Shown here piece by piece: positions 1-12,196 of a stretch of 64,000 nt of DNA. The DNA lies in contig CP142454.1 in the NCBI GenBank assembly GCA_038049695.1, forward strand, positions 88,186,501 to 88,250,500, written 5' to 3'. The position numbers and the translations under genes are program-made. The stretch comes from Cinnamomum chago. Its lineage: Eukaryota; Streptophyta; Magnoliopsida; Laurales; Lauraceae. The notes beneath the pieces were generated by a model that was not told the origin of the DNA, did no database searches, and was given only the letters and a program-made list of their open reading frames with translations. Each line of letters begins with the position of its first letter. Within the stretch, counting starts at the first letter, position 1.

Positions 1-967
1 TAGCATTGTTTCAGTTAAAAAAAAAAAGAGAATGTTAATTCTCTCGTGTGTAGTCAATTTGGTATTTGAATTATAACACAACCACTAATTGACCACCATC
101 AACAATAACAAAAGTAGAAAGCTAGCTAATACCTTTTGTTGCGACTTTTAAACTGATGGCTAAGTATTTAAAGTGCCCACAAAATTGTAAGTATTAAACA
201 CCAAAAGGTAGTAAGTAAAATACACTTGATTCATTTTCTTTTCATCCATTATAAAATACTTTATTCATTTTCTTTTTTATTTTCGTCCCGTCTTAGTTCA
301 AGGTTTATTATTAAAAAAGCATATGACATTTAAGTTTTCAGTGTTAAAAGGCATACCATGAACCACATAATGGAGTAAATAGTGTATGGTTAAAATCTTT
401 TGTTTTTCTCACATTGACTTAGTTTATTGACCGAAGTGGACAAAATAGTGTCAAGAAAGACTAAAAAAACTTTTTGAATGATAACATCTGAAATATGTTT
501 CCTTTCAAATGATTCTTAATTGCACTATATCTCACAATTAATTTTACATAAGACAAAAAAAATCTGAATAAAAATTTGGAAATTAGTGAACAAAATGGTT
601 TAATGAGAACCACGAATGAATGCTTGTTGGTCTTATCCCACTCTTGAGGGGTTTGGAGGGTAACGATTGAAGAGGCCTTGGTCTAAAGCGTAAGACTTTA
701 ACTAACATAAGCTAAAATAGGAAAAATAAACAAAATAAAATGTCAGATTCTTATACAAATATGAATTATATTTTTGGCCAGTTGAATATTAGCACCTGTA
801 TTGCTTAAAAAAAGGCACTTCCCCTTCGACTCTATGCAGAACGAAAACAAATACTGATAGATAATGAAAAGCTTTTCCATGCCTCATAACTTCGTCCTTT
901 TAGTCATTGTCTAGTTACTTTTCTTTTCTCAACTATGACACTTTCTGTTTGAGTTTTCCATTTTCCT
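1..967. other. Intergenic, nothing recognised
   Basis: AT-rich sequence with no long open frame, no recognisable coding similarity and no clear repeat structure that I can see. Confidence 0.5.
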
Positions 968-1622
968 ATCTCACATAACAAAACAGTATCAATTTTACAT
1001 TTTAAATGCTATACACAAATTCATATCCTAAACATAGAGTGAAAACTAAATACAGAGTTCTACCATAAGGAAACACAAAACATGCACAATTTGGAAGCCT
1101 GCAGTTAAGATTTAAGAAATAAAACAGACATATAATTAAAATTATTAGAGCACGAAGGCTACCAATGGGCCTAACTTTGGCCCAAACAGGAATAAGAAAG
1201 AAAAAACCAACTTTTCATCATCATTTTCTTAACTCTGGTTGCACCCATTTTTCTTAGAATGGAGATTTTATTGTAACATATATGAAAACTCCATTCTTCA
1301 AAAAAAAAAAAAAATTTGAATAAAATCTCCATTCTAAGAAAAATGGATGCAACCAGAGTTAAGAAAATGATGATGAAGAGTTGGTTTTTTCTTTCTCATT
1401 CCTGTTTGGGCCAAAGTTAGGCCCTTGATAGCCTTCGTGCTCTAATAATTTTAATTATATGTCTGTTTTATTTCTTAAATCTTAACTGCGGGCTTCCAAA
1501 TTGTGCGTGTTTCGTGTTTCCTTATGGTAGAACTCTGTATTTAGTTTTCACTCTATGTTTAGAATATGAATTTGTGTATAGCATTTAAAATGTAAAATTG
1601 ATACTGTTTTGTTATGTGAGAT
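968..1622. repeat. 655-bp near-perfect inverted repeat (hairpin)
   Basis: Two arms of about 305 bp (968-1272 and 1319-1622) are reverse complements with few mismatches, around a spacer of about 46 bp that contains a poly-A run. The outer ends read ATCTCACATAAC and its complement; the inner ends read AATGGAGATTTTATT and its complement. There is no coding content. It could be a foldback-type MITE or an inverted duplication. A transcript through it would form a long double-stranded RNA of the kind that plant Dicer-like enzymes process; that last point is inference. Confidence 0.85.
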
Positions 1623-2338
1623 ACTGTTTTGTTACAATAAAATTTCCATTTTTCTTAGAATGGAGTTTTCATACATGTAACAGATTTTCAGTAGACAGTG
1701 CTCACTTACATGTATGAAAACTCCCTCCATTCCAAAAGAAGCTAAGAGTCATTGAAGAATCTGTTAAAATATCATGTTCTTCCTTACACAATTGCTCACA
1801 GAGGAAAAACCTCATACCCACAAAATTCCCTGCATTGAAAATCTTATAGTCTTTGAATGAGAAGAATGTTATAAGAAAATTGAAAAAAAAAAGAGGGAAA
1901 AAAATAATATTTGAGATATTGATTTGAGATAGATTTCAATCTTATCCACATTTTCCTTTCCTTTCCTTTTCTCCACCACCTTAAAAAAAAAAACCAAAGA
2001 AATCGAAAAAAAATTACTCGATTTATTGGAATGTATTAAAATGAAATTTTATTATGTTTAAAATATCAGCATCTACTCAATATAAGAGATTAAAAAAATT
2101 ATTAGGATCGTGTGTGCCAAGTTTGGTCTGGATCCGGGTTCATTTGGGTATAGTAGGGGGGTAGTTAGCAATTTTCCAAAGAATTTAGGAGGCTTTTTCG
2201 TTATTTTAGATTTTTGAGTTTATGGTACCGTTGGGTAGATATTTTTAATTCCTAAACTTTAATCATCTAGATCATCTTGATCCGGATACTTAAAACCCCT
2301 CTAAATCCAATCCTGACCCAATGTCTATTTTTAGACAA
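1623..2338. other. Intergenic with a small perfect palindrome at 1662-1724
   Basis: Immediately beyond the large hairpin, a 19-bp perfect inverted repeat (1662-1680 and 1706-1724, starting GGAGTTTTCATACATG) with a 25-bp loop repeats part of the same sequence family. The rest is AT-rich with no gene seen. Confidence 0.5.
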
Positions 2339-2656
2339 ATTGGGAAATTCCCATTATGTCCCCATTTTTATCCATATAAAAAATACATCTACATAATAAA
2401 TATATATAAGGGTGGGTCCCACAAGTTGCATTTTATTGGGCATGTATGCAGTGAAAAAAGTACATCATCTGTTTCTCTTTTGTAGATACTCTTTTATAAT
2501 AGGGTGTAGAAATTGAGAAATTCCTATTATGTCCCCATCTTTATCCATATATAAAATACATATACATAATAAATATATATATAGGGGGGGCCCACAACTT
2601 ACATTTTATTGGGCATGTGTGTAGTGAAAAAAGTACATCATCTTTCTCTCTTTTAT
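2339..2656. repeat. Direct duplication of about 140 bp, two copies
   Basis: Copy 1 is roughly 2339-2480 and copy 2 roughly 2513-2656. Both run from GAAATTCC(C/T)ATTATGTCCCC through a (TA)-rich stretch to AAAGTACATCATCT and are close to 90 percent alike by eye. No coding potential. Confidence 0.8.
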
Positions 2657-3321
2657 AAGAGTATAGATATAGATATAGATATATGGGCTGGTGGGGATTC
2701 TGGATCTTAATCATTGAGTCCAAATAAGAAAATATTAGGCACAACCCATCTATTATAACCTAAACCCCATGCCCAACCCAACGCAGGCCAGCCCTATTCA
2801 CGAGAACCGTTACAAAAACAAACAACAATTCCTATAAAGAAAAAAAGGTCTCATGGGTCTTAGCTGTGCTTGATTTCTTGGAATTATAATTGATCCATAC
2901 CTAACTACTAAGTCATACTTCTAACATCCTAAAGAAAGGGTTAGAAAACAGGTCCGACGCATGCCTGATTTTTTACCCGATATTCAAACAGGACAAGCCC
3001 CACCTTCCCATTTATGATTAAGGGCTGACCATGCCCAACATGTTAATTTAACGGTGGTGGGCCCTTCGATCTCAGTATGGAATGAGATTCGAACCAGTGT
3101 TAATAAAGGAGAACTGATTTCGTTGCGGCTCATCACATGTAACCCAAGTAAATTAAGCGGGTCCCACTTTTAGATGGACAAGCCGTAAGATAAGATAAGA
3201 GGGTCTGAATTAGATAAGGGGTTGTTTGAGATCATCCATTAACCATTAAGTATTTACACGATTTGTAGACACTTGAAAGTTGAAGTTCCGACCACTTTTT
3301 TCAGGTGAGGAGATGCATGGT

Positions 3322-3936
3322 GGATCCTTATAATCTCTCACATTGTAAAGACCCAATTCCAAGAACATAGATGAGATATTGATTTGTGACCATAGGACCT
3401 ATCATGAGTAGACCCCTCCTTATGATCACATTTCACTCACTGATTGTTGTATAGATTAATTGTTAATTGGTTATTGTTTTCATGTTATTGCATTTATTTG
3501 TCAATCACGCACGCTAATGCATTATCTTCTAGACCGGCCCTCAACCCATGGAATGAACCCATGAGTTGACCTATACAAAAATAAAGAAAAAATAAAGGAA
3601 GGAAAACTTCAAAATTTCATTGACATCTTTTCCGACGCATGCATCCACGGAAAACCTGAAAAATACATGTTTAAACCCAAAATTACTAGTTTTCCGCACC
3701 TCTTTGATGCAGAAAACTATAAAGTAAAGGAGTTCTGCCGTTTTCAGCAGAAAAGTGGATTTTCTGAGCATGCAAGACTAACAATAAATGTAAATAATTT
3801 ACAATTAATCTAAACAATTAGTGAGTGAAATGTGGTCATAAGGGTGGGGTCCAGTCATGATAGGTCTTGCAGTCACAAATCAATATCATCTTGGTTTTTG
3901 AGATTGGTTCCTTAAAATGTGAGAGATTAGGTTCCT
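3322..3936. mobile_element. Foldback/MITE-like element with long inverted ends
   Basis: The left arm (about 3322-3462) and right arm (about 3801-3936) are imperfect inverted repeats. Shared blocks include ATTGATTTGTGAC, GACCTATCATGA and ACATTTCACTCACT. The roughly 340-bp interior has no coding potential. I see no clear target duplication, so the exact ends and the superfamily are open. It is probably an old non-autonomous DNA element. Confidence 0.6.
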
Positions 3937-5968
3937 CTGTGTTTAGTAATTGAAATCCTGAAGGATTTGGGCCAGTGAAAAGCTTCATTTTTTAAGTATT
4001 TTCTAGCCCGACCTTCCCTTATAGGATTTAAGAATATCCACTTTTGTAAATGCTGGCACTGTTATTAAATTCTCACCTATGCTAGTAGACTGATATGTAC
4101 TGATATCGATATGAAATTCATGGCTATACAAGTACCCACAAGGAATCTTCAATTATGTGGGTTCCTCACAGATTGCTCAGTTGTGACCAAACGTGCCTTT
4201 ATTTGAAGATTCACAAAAGCGAGGATCTTAGATGAAGTAAAAATCTTGAGATTTATAATTGTAAAAAGTGGGTTTTCTATTACTTTGTGAAAAGCAAAAG
4301 TCCTTTTCTTGGAGAATTGGTTGTTAAATGTGACATTAGGAAAAAGAAGCTGGTTTACAGACAAGGAAGAGGAGAAAGAGCCTCGCTGACAAATAGTAAT
4401 CGTATCTGCAAGGTGACAAATATATCATTAACGCTTTCTAATGTGATTAATAAGAGACAAATTCAAGAGGAGGGGGCATTTCCAAATAATTCTGAATGCA
4501 ACAGGCATTATGAATTGTCTTATGCTGCTGAAATCTGTGTTACAAAGATAACAATATTATGACATGTAAGCCTCGGGGGAATCAGTGGCTACAAATGCGA
4601 CAAATAAATGGAACCTTCTAGTGGGACCCGCATGGATAAATGATGTCCAAAACTTTTTCCGTTTTTCAAAACTATGTTCTTCCTTTCCACTGGTATTCCT
4701 TAACTAACCATATGGTAAAAGGTTAATTATTTGACCATGGCTTCCATTTTTGAAACTCTTTGGCTCATCCACTTGCATGCTGGAGGACATCAGATATTCA
4801 GATCAACGGAAGAGTTGTCTTGGAGAACTTTGAAAGGGCTCATTTGTTTAATGTAGTTGAACAATTCCTAGGCACTGTAAGCATTTTTCTAGTAGGACAG
4901 GAACTCTCACATACTCAGCTAAGTCTCTTACAAGCAGCGTTACAATCACGTGGTGCCTGTGCAACTTAGCTATGTTTATTTGAAATTAAATAAAACTAAG
5001 AAAAAAATGACTATTAAATTATCTCCCCTATAATGGGAAATGAATCAAGGAGAGAGATAGGACTTGAATGCCTCGCTATCATGCTAATAATATTTCGATG
5101 AGCATTATTTTTATGATGTGAGTATTGTTGAGGTCTTTGACCCAACAAGACAAATCTCTCCGGTGGCAATTGCTAAATCCAGACAAATTCACATCGGGTA
5201 AATATAGGGTGGGTTTTGAACAAGAGTTGTGGGGAGCAAACCCATGCCTTATGTCATTAATTCCACCAAATCCCAGGCGGGTATTAAAATGAAAATCTAT
5301 ATACATCTAAAGTCATTGAATGTACTCATGTGAAAATAATGCTTTCAAATATGATAATTTATTTCACGCATTTAACATTCGCAAATGAAAAGGTTACATA
5401 CGAACAACTTCTACATATGCAAAACTCATTTATATAACCCATGCGTAAAAGGCAATGCCCTTTATCATTATGAGAATTATTACAAAATGGTTGCAAGTTG
5501 AAACCTTATTAGAGTACTTCTACTGGCCTAATACTACGAGCAGCCAGACAAAAAGTAGTTCCACATAGTTTTATATATAGGGGATTTTTCCTTTACGGCC
5601 ACCATTAGCTATCAAAATCTCCATCTACCGACGAAAGATGAGAAAGATTTTCAAACATTCTCCATACTGTTACTTTTTTTTTTTTTTTTTTTTTTTTGCT
5701 GCAATATCACAAGATTTTATTTGGATAATGTGATATCGCAAAAAACTTAAAAATGACAGTGCAAGAAAGTCGTTAAAACTTTTCGCCGCCAGGCATGGAT
5801 TTCGATTACTAATGCTGACGTTATAAGAAAAATCCCTTTATATAATACTTAGATAAAGGATAAAGAAGTATTTTTTTATTGTCCAAGATGGTACGAGAGT
5901 GTGGTTATTCCGTACTCATGCCTCCACCCACATACCAATATGCCTTGGAAACCTCTCACACATTGTGG
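3937..5968. other. Intergenic, no gene recognised
   Basis: Two short plus-strand open frames (4287-4562 and 4760-4969) have no recognisable domain and composition typical of random AT-rich DNA. A poly-T run lies near 5671-5697, followed by a GTGATATCGCA motif that also occurs near 8487-8498 and, inverted, near 8600-8612. Confidence 0.4.
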
Positions 5969-6208
5969 CTAATGTTGATGAGGCACACCATGGTGCTGAG
6001 GATCAGGCCCACCGGGCACTACCTGATCTAGCATTTCTCTCCCGCGCTTACTCCCAAAGATGAGGCCTGGATCACCAGCAGCCTCACCCCTACGGTGCAA
6101 AATGGTTGAAGAGTGAGGGCATGCACGCGCTTCTGCCATCACGATCGACCTTGAAAATGTGAGTAAAATGAGCATCAATGCCGTCGATACCATCCTTAAA
6201 ATTGCCAT
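5969..6208 (-). CDS. CLE-family signalling peptide precursor (CLE1-7 type), 79 aa
   Basis: This is a small secreted precursor of a CLAVATA3/ESR-related (CLE) peptide hormone. The N-terminus has a hydrophobic signal peptide (about residues 1-27, with ALMLILL core) after MAILRM. The variable middle is followed by the CLE motif near the C-terminus, QVVPGGPDPQHH, then a six-residue tail. PGGPDPQHH is characteristic of the Arabidopsis CLE1-7 group (established knowledge), whose peptides are perceived by LRR receptor kinases at the cell surface. The usual first residue is Arg, but here it is Gln. The start follows a CT/GA-repeat leader with a TATA box upstream and is the first ATG after it. The gene is intronless, as is typical. 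The second CLE gene at 12197-12460 has the same orientation, which suggests a tandem pair. Confidence 0.9.
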   Translation of the reverse strand: MAILRMVSTALMLILLTFSRSIVMAEARACPHSSTILHRRGEAAGDPGLIFGSKRGREMLDQVVPGGPDPQHHGVPHQH

Positions 6209-6280
6209 TTCTTTCTCTCTCTCTCTCTTTCTCTTTGATTGGTAAATGCAAAGAAGGGGAGTCTGAGGAGGTTTTGGGAG

Positions 6281-6292
6281 GTGTATATATAG
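6281..6292 (-). promoter_or_regulatory. TATA box of the first CLE gene
   Basis: CTATATATACAC on the minus strand lies about 75-85 bp upstream of the CLE start codon at 6208, leaving a leader of about 50 nt that ends in a GA-rich microsatellite just before the ATG. Confidence 0.6.
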
Positions 6293-6299
6293 GAGGAAA

Positions 6300-8907
6300 T
6301 GGATGTGGATTGAGTTGCTAGTGGAGGGAAAAAGACCATCTTTTTCTCTATATTTTGTCTTTGTGGTTTATATAATGGAATGGTGTACAAGTGAATTCGA
6401 TAAATTAATCCAGCGTAGACAAAAGGTTGTAAGCAATAACCCCACTTGTGCGCCGCCCATTATCTTTAAAAAGCTTCTCAGGCATCTCCATCCTCATTAG
6501 AGTAGAAATATTTTGTGCTACTTGAGGCTCAGTTTAGAATGATGCTGTCCATTGATCAAACTAGCTAGGGTTGGTATAATCGATCAAGTTAAAACAAGAG
6601 CCTCAACCTCCTCGTTGGAGATATTAAAACAAATTGGTTGGCTGGAAATTTATGGATATTATGTGCTTGTCTTGCTTGTGTCTTGACATTTGTACGTAAA
6701 TGCCATATTTTTTTTCTAAAATTATATGAAGTTTGAATTGACTTTTGGAGCATGTTTGGTCACAGGTGAAGAATCTGTAGATCTATGGGCTCCTCATTGG
6801 CCTTAGAACAAGGATTCAATGTTGATTGAATCAAGAGAGAAAATAAAATAATGATTTTCTTTGTTGTCTTCTTCAATGGAAATAAAGAGGAAAACTCCAA
6901 CAAGGCAACTACTAAAACATGGCGAGCTCCAATGAACTATGATACTTCTCAACAAATTCGGTCTGAAAATTATTCGAACGAACTGATTCCCAAATTTTGA
7001 CCTCGGAAGGCGAATTAGGTAACTATTTCCGACCAATTGGACTGCCCCTTATGTGAAGAAGTCTAAACTGGATCCTACTTGGACAGGATTGAAGTTCAAG
7101 ACAATGGTCATAAGGTGATAGTTAATCCACAGTCCATTCGATGGGCCACTCTTAGTATCATGGACCTGTGGTGTAAGATGAAATCTTGACCCTCTAATAC
7201 TTAATTAGTTCTCAAATGAATGGTTCAGATAAAATGTAATGTGGGTCCCATTTTGGTCACCTCATTCAAAAAGATGATGAAGATGCAAAGGATTGAAGGT
7301 GCAAACTGATAGGTGGAAGGTATATGAAACCCTATCAAGCCTACCTATTAGGTAGGTATCATGTAAGAAACCATATACCAATTCGAAAACTTAAGTTTTG
7401 CCCAAATAGATATATAAAGCCCTAACAAACCTATTTCTTAGGCGATGTGGGATGTGAGACTTTCTAATAGTACGGAGCTGCAGGGAAAGGAGAGTAGAAC
7501 AAAGAGGAGAAAGGAGAAGTTGGTAGAGAGGAACCTAATAATGGAGGAGAGGTGTTAATACTTTGGTTATTTGCAATGGTAGACCCTGGACTTTCATTTG
7601 GGTACGTGGTGCGGAAAATGGTCAGGTAAAAATGTTAAACAATAATATAGAAACTGCACCCACGCGGGGACACTTGGGTCTGCCATTCGGCATTTGGGAG
7701 AGGTCGAGTGACCTTCACAATAACACCGTTTCTTTCTTAAATACATTAGACGTTGTTTATCTGGAAAGGGAGAAGCAGAATTAAGCTTCAGAAATAACAC
7801 TCTTCTGCAAGAAAGGGCAATGATTCGGGCCTTCTTATGCAAAAATGCTACCATGACATGTCAAAAACCACAGTAAATCAATCTTAGAATGGTAATGGAT
7901 CGACGGATGATTCATTTGATTGAGCTGCAAAAGTAAAATTAGAGTTACAGGTGTCCCATGTGATAGAAAGAAAAAAAATTTCATGCAGCCCATTGTTTTG
8001 TCCTTTGGTGTAACTATTTAAACCAATTTAATTTCCTCAATGCAGGAGATTTTAATTTCCTATGGTAGAAGTGGGAAGGTTGGATTTCTCTCTCATAGAA
8101 ATTCAGTTAGCGTTGAATCTGATTGTTCTACAAACAAGTCCTTTGTACAATGCTAATTGTGAAATATGGTTAAAAAACGTTATTGTAACAATCATGCTTA
8201 AATAATCCCACATAAGAATTATGCTCAAATAAATCCACATATATGCTCAATTAAATTCGCATGTACAACAAGGATATGTCGATAAGTTACTGCAGGAAAA
8301 ATCATATAAGCGGTCAATTCATTAAAGCTTGGGATTTTTTTTACTGTAAAATCACCATTAGCGGTCAATTTTCATGCTTGGTGACCAAAGGAGAGATCTT
8401 TTTCCAAAGCACTTCACATTGTTTACATTTTTACGATATATATCACAAAACTTTATTGCGGTATAGTATAAAACTTTATTGAATTATGTGATATCGCATA
8501 AAACTATTATGTTAAAATTCAGCGGACACCTTTCTCTTTGTATTTCAATCCTTTTTTTCGACTAATTCAATAATTTTTGTAACATCTTAATAAAGTTTTA
8601 CGATATCGCAAAATGTGGAGCAACACAGAGAACTTCTATTAATTATTGTCAGCCGCACAAATCAATGGCAAATGGCGACTGTACAGTACTTAAAATAAAA
8701 TAAAATTAAAAAAAAAAGAACCTTAAATCTTTCATTGTCGTCTTTCTTGTAGAGACCCAAACAAGAGAGAATTTGTCAGCGTTCATAACTTTTTTTTTCT
8801 TTTAGCTTCTCATTGTGTCGAATGGAAAAAGTTGGTTAATGTGGCCGGTACCAGAAAAAGTTAGTTAATATGAATTCCTCCATGCCTATAAAGGCTTTAT
8901 AGGTAAG
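6300..8907. other. Intergenic, probable decayed transposon fragments
   Basis: No gene recognised. The stretch 7300-7450 ends in GATGTGGGATGTGAG, a phrase often seen near plant LTRs. About 8290-8385 carries the motif TAGCGGTCAATT twice. Near 8430-8610 there are several ACTTTATTG/GATATCGCA motifs in both orientations. These look like old repeat fragments that I could not classify. Confidence 0.4.
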
Positions 8908-9112
8908 TGTGAAGATAAAGGCATACAAAGATGACTATGATAGTATGATGTTGCCCTGTCCAATACTATATTGTGAAGATAAAGGCATACAAAGAGACAA
9001 GAATAGTGGCCTTGCCTTTTGATTTTCTTATTTACTAGTATTGTGAAGATAAAGGCATACTAAGAGACAAGAATAGTGGCCTTGCCTTTTGATTTTCTTA
9101 TTTACTTGTTTG
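8908..9112. repeat. Tandem repeat of about 72 bp, two full copies and one partial
   Basis: The phrase GTGAAGATAAAGGCATAC occurs near 8908, 8972 and 9044. The last two copies are nearly identical over about 70 bp and include AGTGGCCTTGCCTTTTG. This indicates a recent tandem duplication in non-coding DNA. Confidence 0.8.
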
Positions 9113-9339
9113 TTCTTTGTTTTTAACTCTTTGTCGGGAATTAGTGGGGCCCATCTGTTGAGATCACCACTGGTTTGATGGGATAGGAGCTATCCATCGT
9201 GGAGTCCACATCTATGACCATGAATCCTCAAAATCAAAGATCATGGGTTTCTGCTTAATTTATTGGGAACCATCTGTTGGCTACTTAGTTGAATGGAAGT
9301 GAGATGACCTTTTACTTTTGTTTTTGATGTTTTGTTAAG

Positions 9340-9482
9340 CTTCCCAGTAAAGTAAAGGTGAGTCCGCATGGGAATCACAGGGAGTTTTTGTGCGCTCCCA
9401 TAGTCCCGCTGGGGATCGATCCCTAGGAGATTGGTGGTTTGTACCTTTCTCTCGTGGCCACTCTGGCCAACTCAGTTAAAAG
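9340..9482 (-). mobile_element. tRNA-derived SINE-like sequence
   Basis: Read on the minus strand, the sequence begins AACTGAGTTGGCCAGAGTGG, resembling a tRNA A box. About 45 nt later comes GGGATCGATCCC, resembling a B box. This spacing fits a type 2 RNA polymerase III promoter at the 5' end of a plant SINE. The 3' end is uncertain and no clear target duplication was found. Confidence 0.5.
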
Positions 9483-9973
9483 AAAATAAAAATAAAAATA
9501 CAGAGGTAGGTCCCCAGGTAAAAAATATTTTTACTCTATCATGTTTACAATAAAAACTGTTTTGTTGTACCAACACTTTACCACAAGCCAGTCTTCTTTA
9601 TCTCATAAAAAGTACGAAAAGGTATGGCAGAGGCAACACGCACCACACTTTCCTTCAGCACTTCCTCACCTTACTTTACTTCATCTTTATCATGAAATTC
9701 ATGAAGCTTGGACCTGGGCCTTAAGTTTTAGCTCGATAGCATGGTGGGCTTTGTATGGGCCTTTTCCTGCTAAAGGCATCCAAAGCAACTGGCCTAGTCT
9801 GACCGGAAATTTCAATGCAAATGGGCATTGATTTCAGTTGTTATTGGGCCCAGGCCTGACATGTAGGCCCATGTTTTGGATCTATCTTTAATACAGGAGC
9901 CAATAGATAAATGGGATGGATCTGCTGATATATTCATAGTTGAGTGGTGTTAGTACCTTGGTATAATCCATAT

Positions 9974-10277
9974 AGGGGAGCAGGAACCGCCGCCGCCGCA
10001 CCAGCTGAACCCCCGTAGGGTGCCCGGGGACGTGGGGCCCTTCACCCTGCAGGTTTTTCCCCCCCGTGAGGGGTTAGCCCACCCCAGGGCGTACCAGTGG
10101 GGCCTACTTGGGCCAATTGTTTATTTGTTCCCCCCCTTGGGGGGGAGGCCTCCCCAGGAGTAGGACCCGAGACCTCTCACTTTAAGAGATAATCTGGGTG
10201 AGTCCTGGTACCACTTGAGCCCCCCGGGCACCCTACGGGGGTTCAGCTGGTGCGGCGGCGGCGGTTCCCGTTCCCCT
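9974..10277. mobile_element. 304-bp GC-rich foldback element with internal SINE-like boxes
   Basis: Arms of 56 bp (9974-10029 and 10222-10277) are inverted repeats with only two mismatches and include a GCCGCCGCCGC run. The element is strikingly GC-rich compared with its AT-rich surroundings. The interior, read on the minus strand, contains GGCTCAAGTGGTACCAGG (A-box-like) and GGTCTCGGGTCCTACTCC (B-box-like), so it may be a SINE that has acquired palindromic flanks or a MITE around a SINE. No clear target duplication. Confidence 0.75.
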
Positions 10278-12196
10278 ACAACCCACATGCGTAAAGATCG
10301 ATTCCTGAATTTGATAGCATCGACATCTTAGTATCACATACATGCTCAGGGATCGATCCCTTTGTATAGCGTCGGTACATTTAGTTAATCTAGTTTAAAA
10401 TGAGGATCTCTTGGGGCAGCACATCTAGGAGAGAAAGCCAAAGTTCTCTGTTCATTTTTGTTGTATTCATGCACAGAATCTGAAGAAGGACAAGGCTGAA
10501 AAAGATGCATGTCTTCATTTGCCAACAAAAGGGTTTGAATTGTCATTATGCTAATTAAAAAAAGCACTTACATCCATCCATTTTGCCTAAAGTATAATTT
10601 CTTTAACTTCTCTCTCCAATTTTCAACTTAATATAATAAGATTGAGAAAAAAATTTAGTTATGTTTTTCTCCTTTCGTAACTGCCATTTTCCCCTTCTCA
10701 CATTGAGAAGTGTCATTTTTTGTCAAAGGTTGGGACTTTTGTTTCGTATAATTGAATTACTAGGATTGTATTTCTATGTAGTGACTTAATATAATAAGAT
10801 TGAGAAAAAAATTTAGTTATGTTTTTCTCCTTTCGTAACTGCCATTTTACCCTTCTCACATTGAGAAGTGGCATTTTTTGTCAAAGGTTGGGACTTTTGT
10901 TTCGTATAATTGAATTACTAGGATTGTATTTCTATGTAGTGAATAAAGAAGAATCAATGGTGTATCTCCAAAAATGGCCATCAAATTATGTTCTTTAATG
11001 TAAATTGAATCAAGGAAAGATAGGAAATGAATACCTAGCCCTCATTATAGTAATATTTCAAATCCTAAAAAAGTTAAGGTCTCATCTACATTGCTAACCT
11101 CACTTCATATCATTCACCCTTAACTTTTAAATAATTCTTCGGTGGGGCTACTTGAATAGTTCCTATGTATTCCATGCAGACAAACAGGCCATATGACCAA
11201 TGATATGATATGCACAACTTATACTCATTTCTCCTGCTTTTCATGGGAAATAATTCTCCAATAAGTCTATCAAAAGCTTACAAGGAAAGTCCTTGTTAAC
11301 AGATATTGTATTGTTAGCTCCAATTACATTACATGTTAATGGAGGCTTCCTGCATTTAGACAGCCAAAGTAACCTCTCCCAATTGTTGTTCAGTTCCTTC
11401 TCATGACCAATAACAGGTGAACAGTGTCACAAGTAACTAGATTTGTGGGTAAATTGTACTACCAATAAAAGGTGAACTGGGTTGAATGTAATTAGATTTG
11501 CGGATAAATTTAGTGCAAGGCAATCAAGTTCCAAAGATCCATACAGGAACCTCGCATTCTATTATTAGTTTCTTCTATTATAATGTTCAATGTTCCTGTC
11601 TAACTACCTTATTTGTGGTCGTCATCCTTATCGTCGTCATCATCATCATCATAGACTCATTCCATTGATCAAGGCTACATTATTTGTAGTCATCGTGATT
11701 GTCATCGGACTTATAATCCCATTGATCAGGAAACTAGCTTCCTTATTTGTCTATGTTATTAAAATTTATATAGGTTTGAGAGGATTGAGGAGCTTCACAT
11801 GTTCTCTATTTCTTATCTCTAAAACACACTCATAATCCATACAACTCATGTCCATTGACTAAGTTTTAAAAAGGTCTCACTCAAGAAAGTAGCTAGGGTG
11901 AAAAAGGAGAGGGAAAGATGCAGGTCACATGAATCAAAATAACAGTACAAGTGGAAAGGTTCCTTTTGACTTAAAACAACTTGCTTCATATATAAAAAAG
12001 AGGGCCAGCACTATTAGCCCTTACAAAGCTCATCATCATCTTCTTCTTAGTATTATTCCACAAAACACCTTATGACTGAAGCATCTAAATAAGCAAGATT
12101 AGTGATACCGCCAAGACATCAATAGGGAGCTATGATGCCCATATATGATATGGATACGGAAGGGATGAGCCGTTTACATTTTGAAATGCAGGTGCA
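10278..12196. other. Intergenic region between the two CLE genes
   Basis: Apart from the 158-bp duplication (separate entry), I see only AT-rich DNA and a short CAT/CGT-rich simple repeat near 11620-11655. No coding region is supported. Confidence 0.4.
10626..10941. repeat. Recent tandem duplication, 2 x 158 bp
   Basis: Copies 10626-10783 and 10784-10941 abut exactly. By eye only two differences are visible (CCATTTTCC/CCATTTTAC and GTGTC/GTGGC). The low divergence points to a recent duplication. Non-coding. Confidence 0.95.

Noticed and set aside
4287-4969. Two short plus-strand genes
   Set aside because: No signal peptide, domain or splice structure; composition fits random frames in AT-rich DNA.
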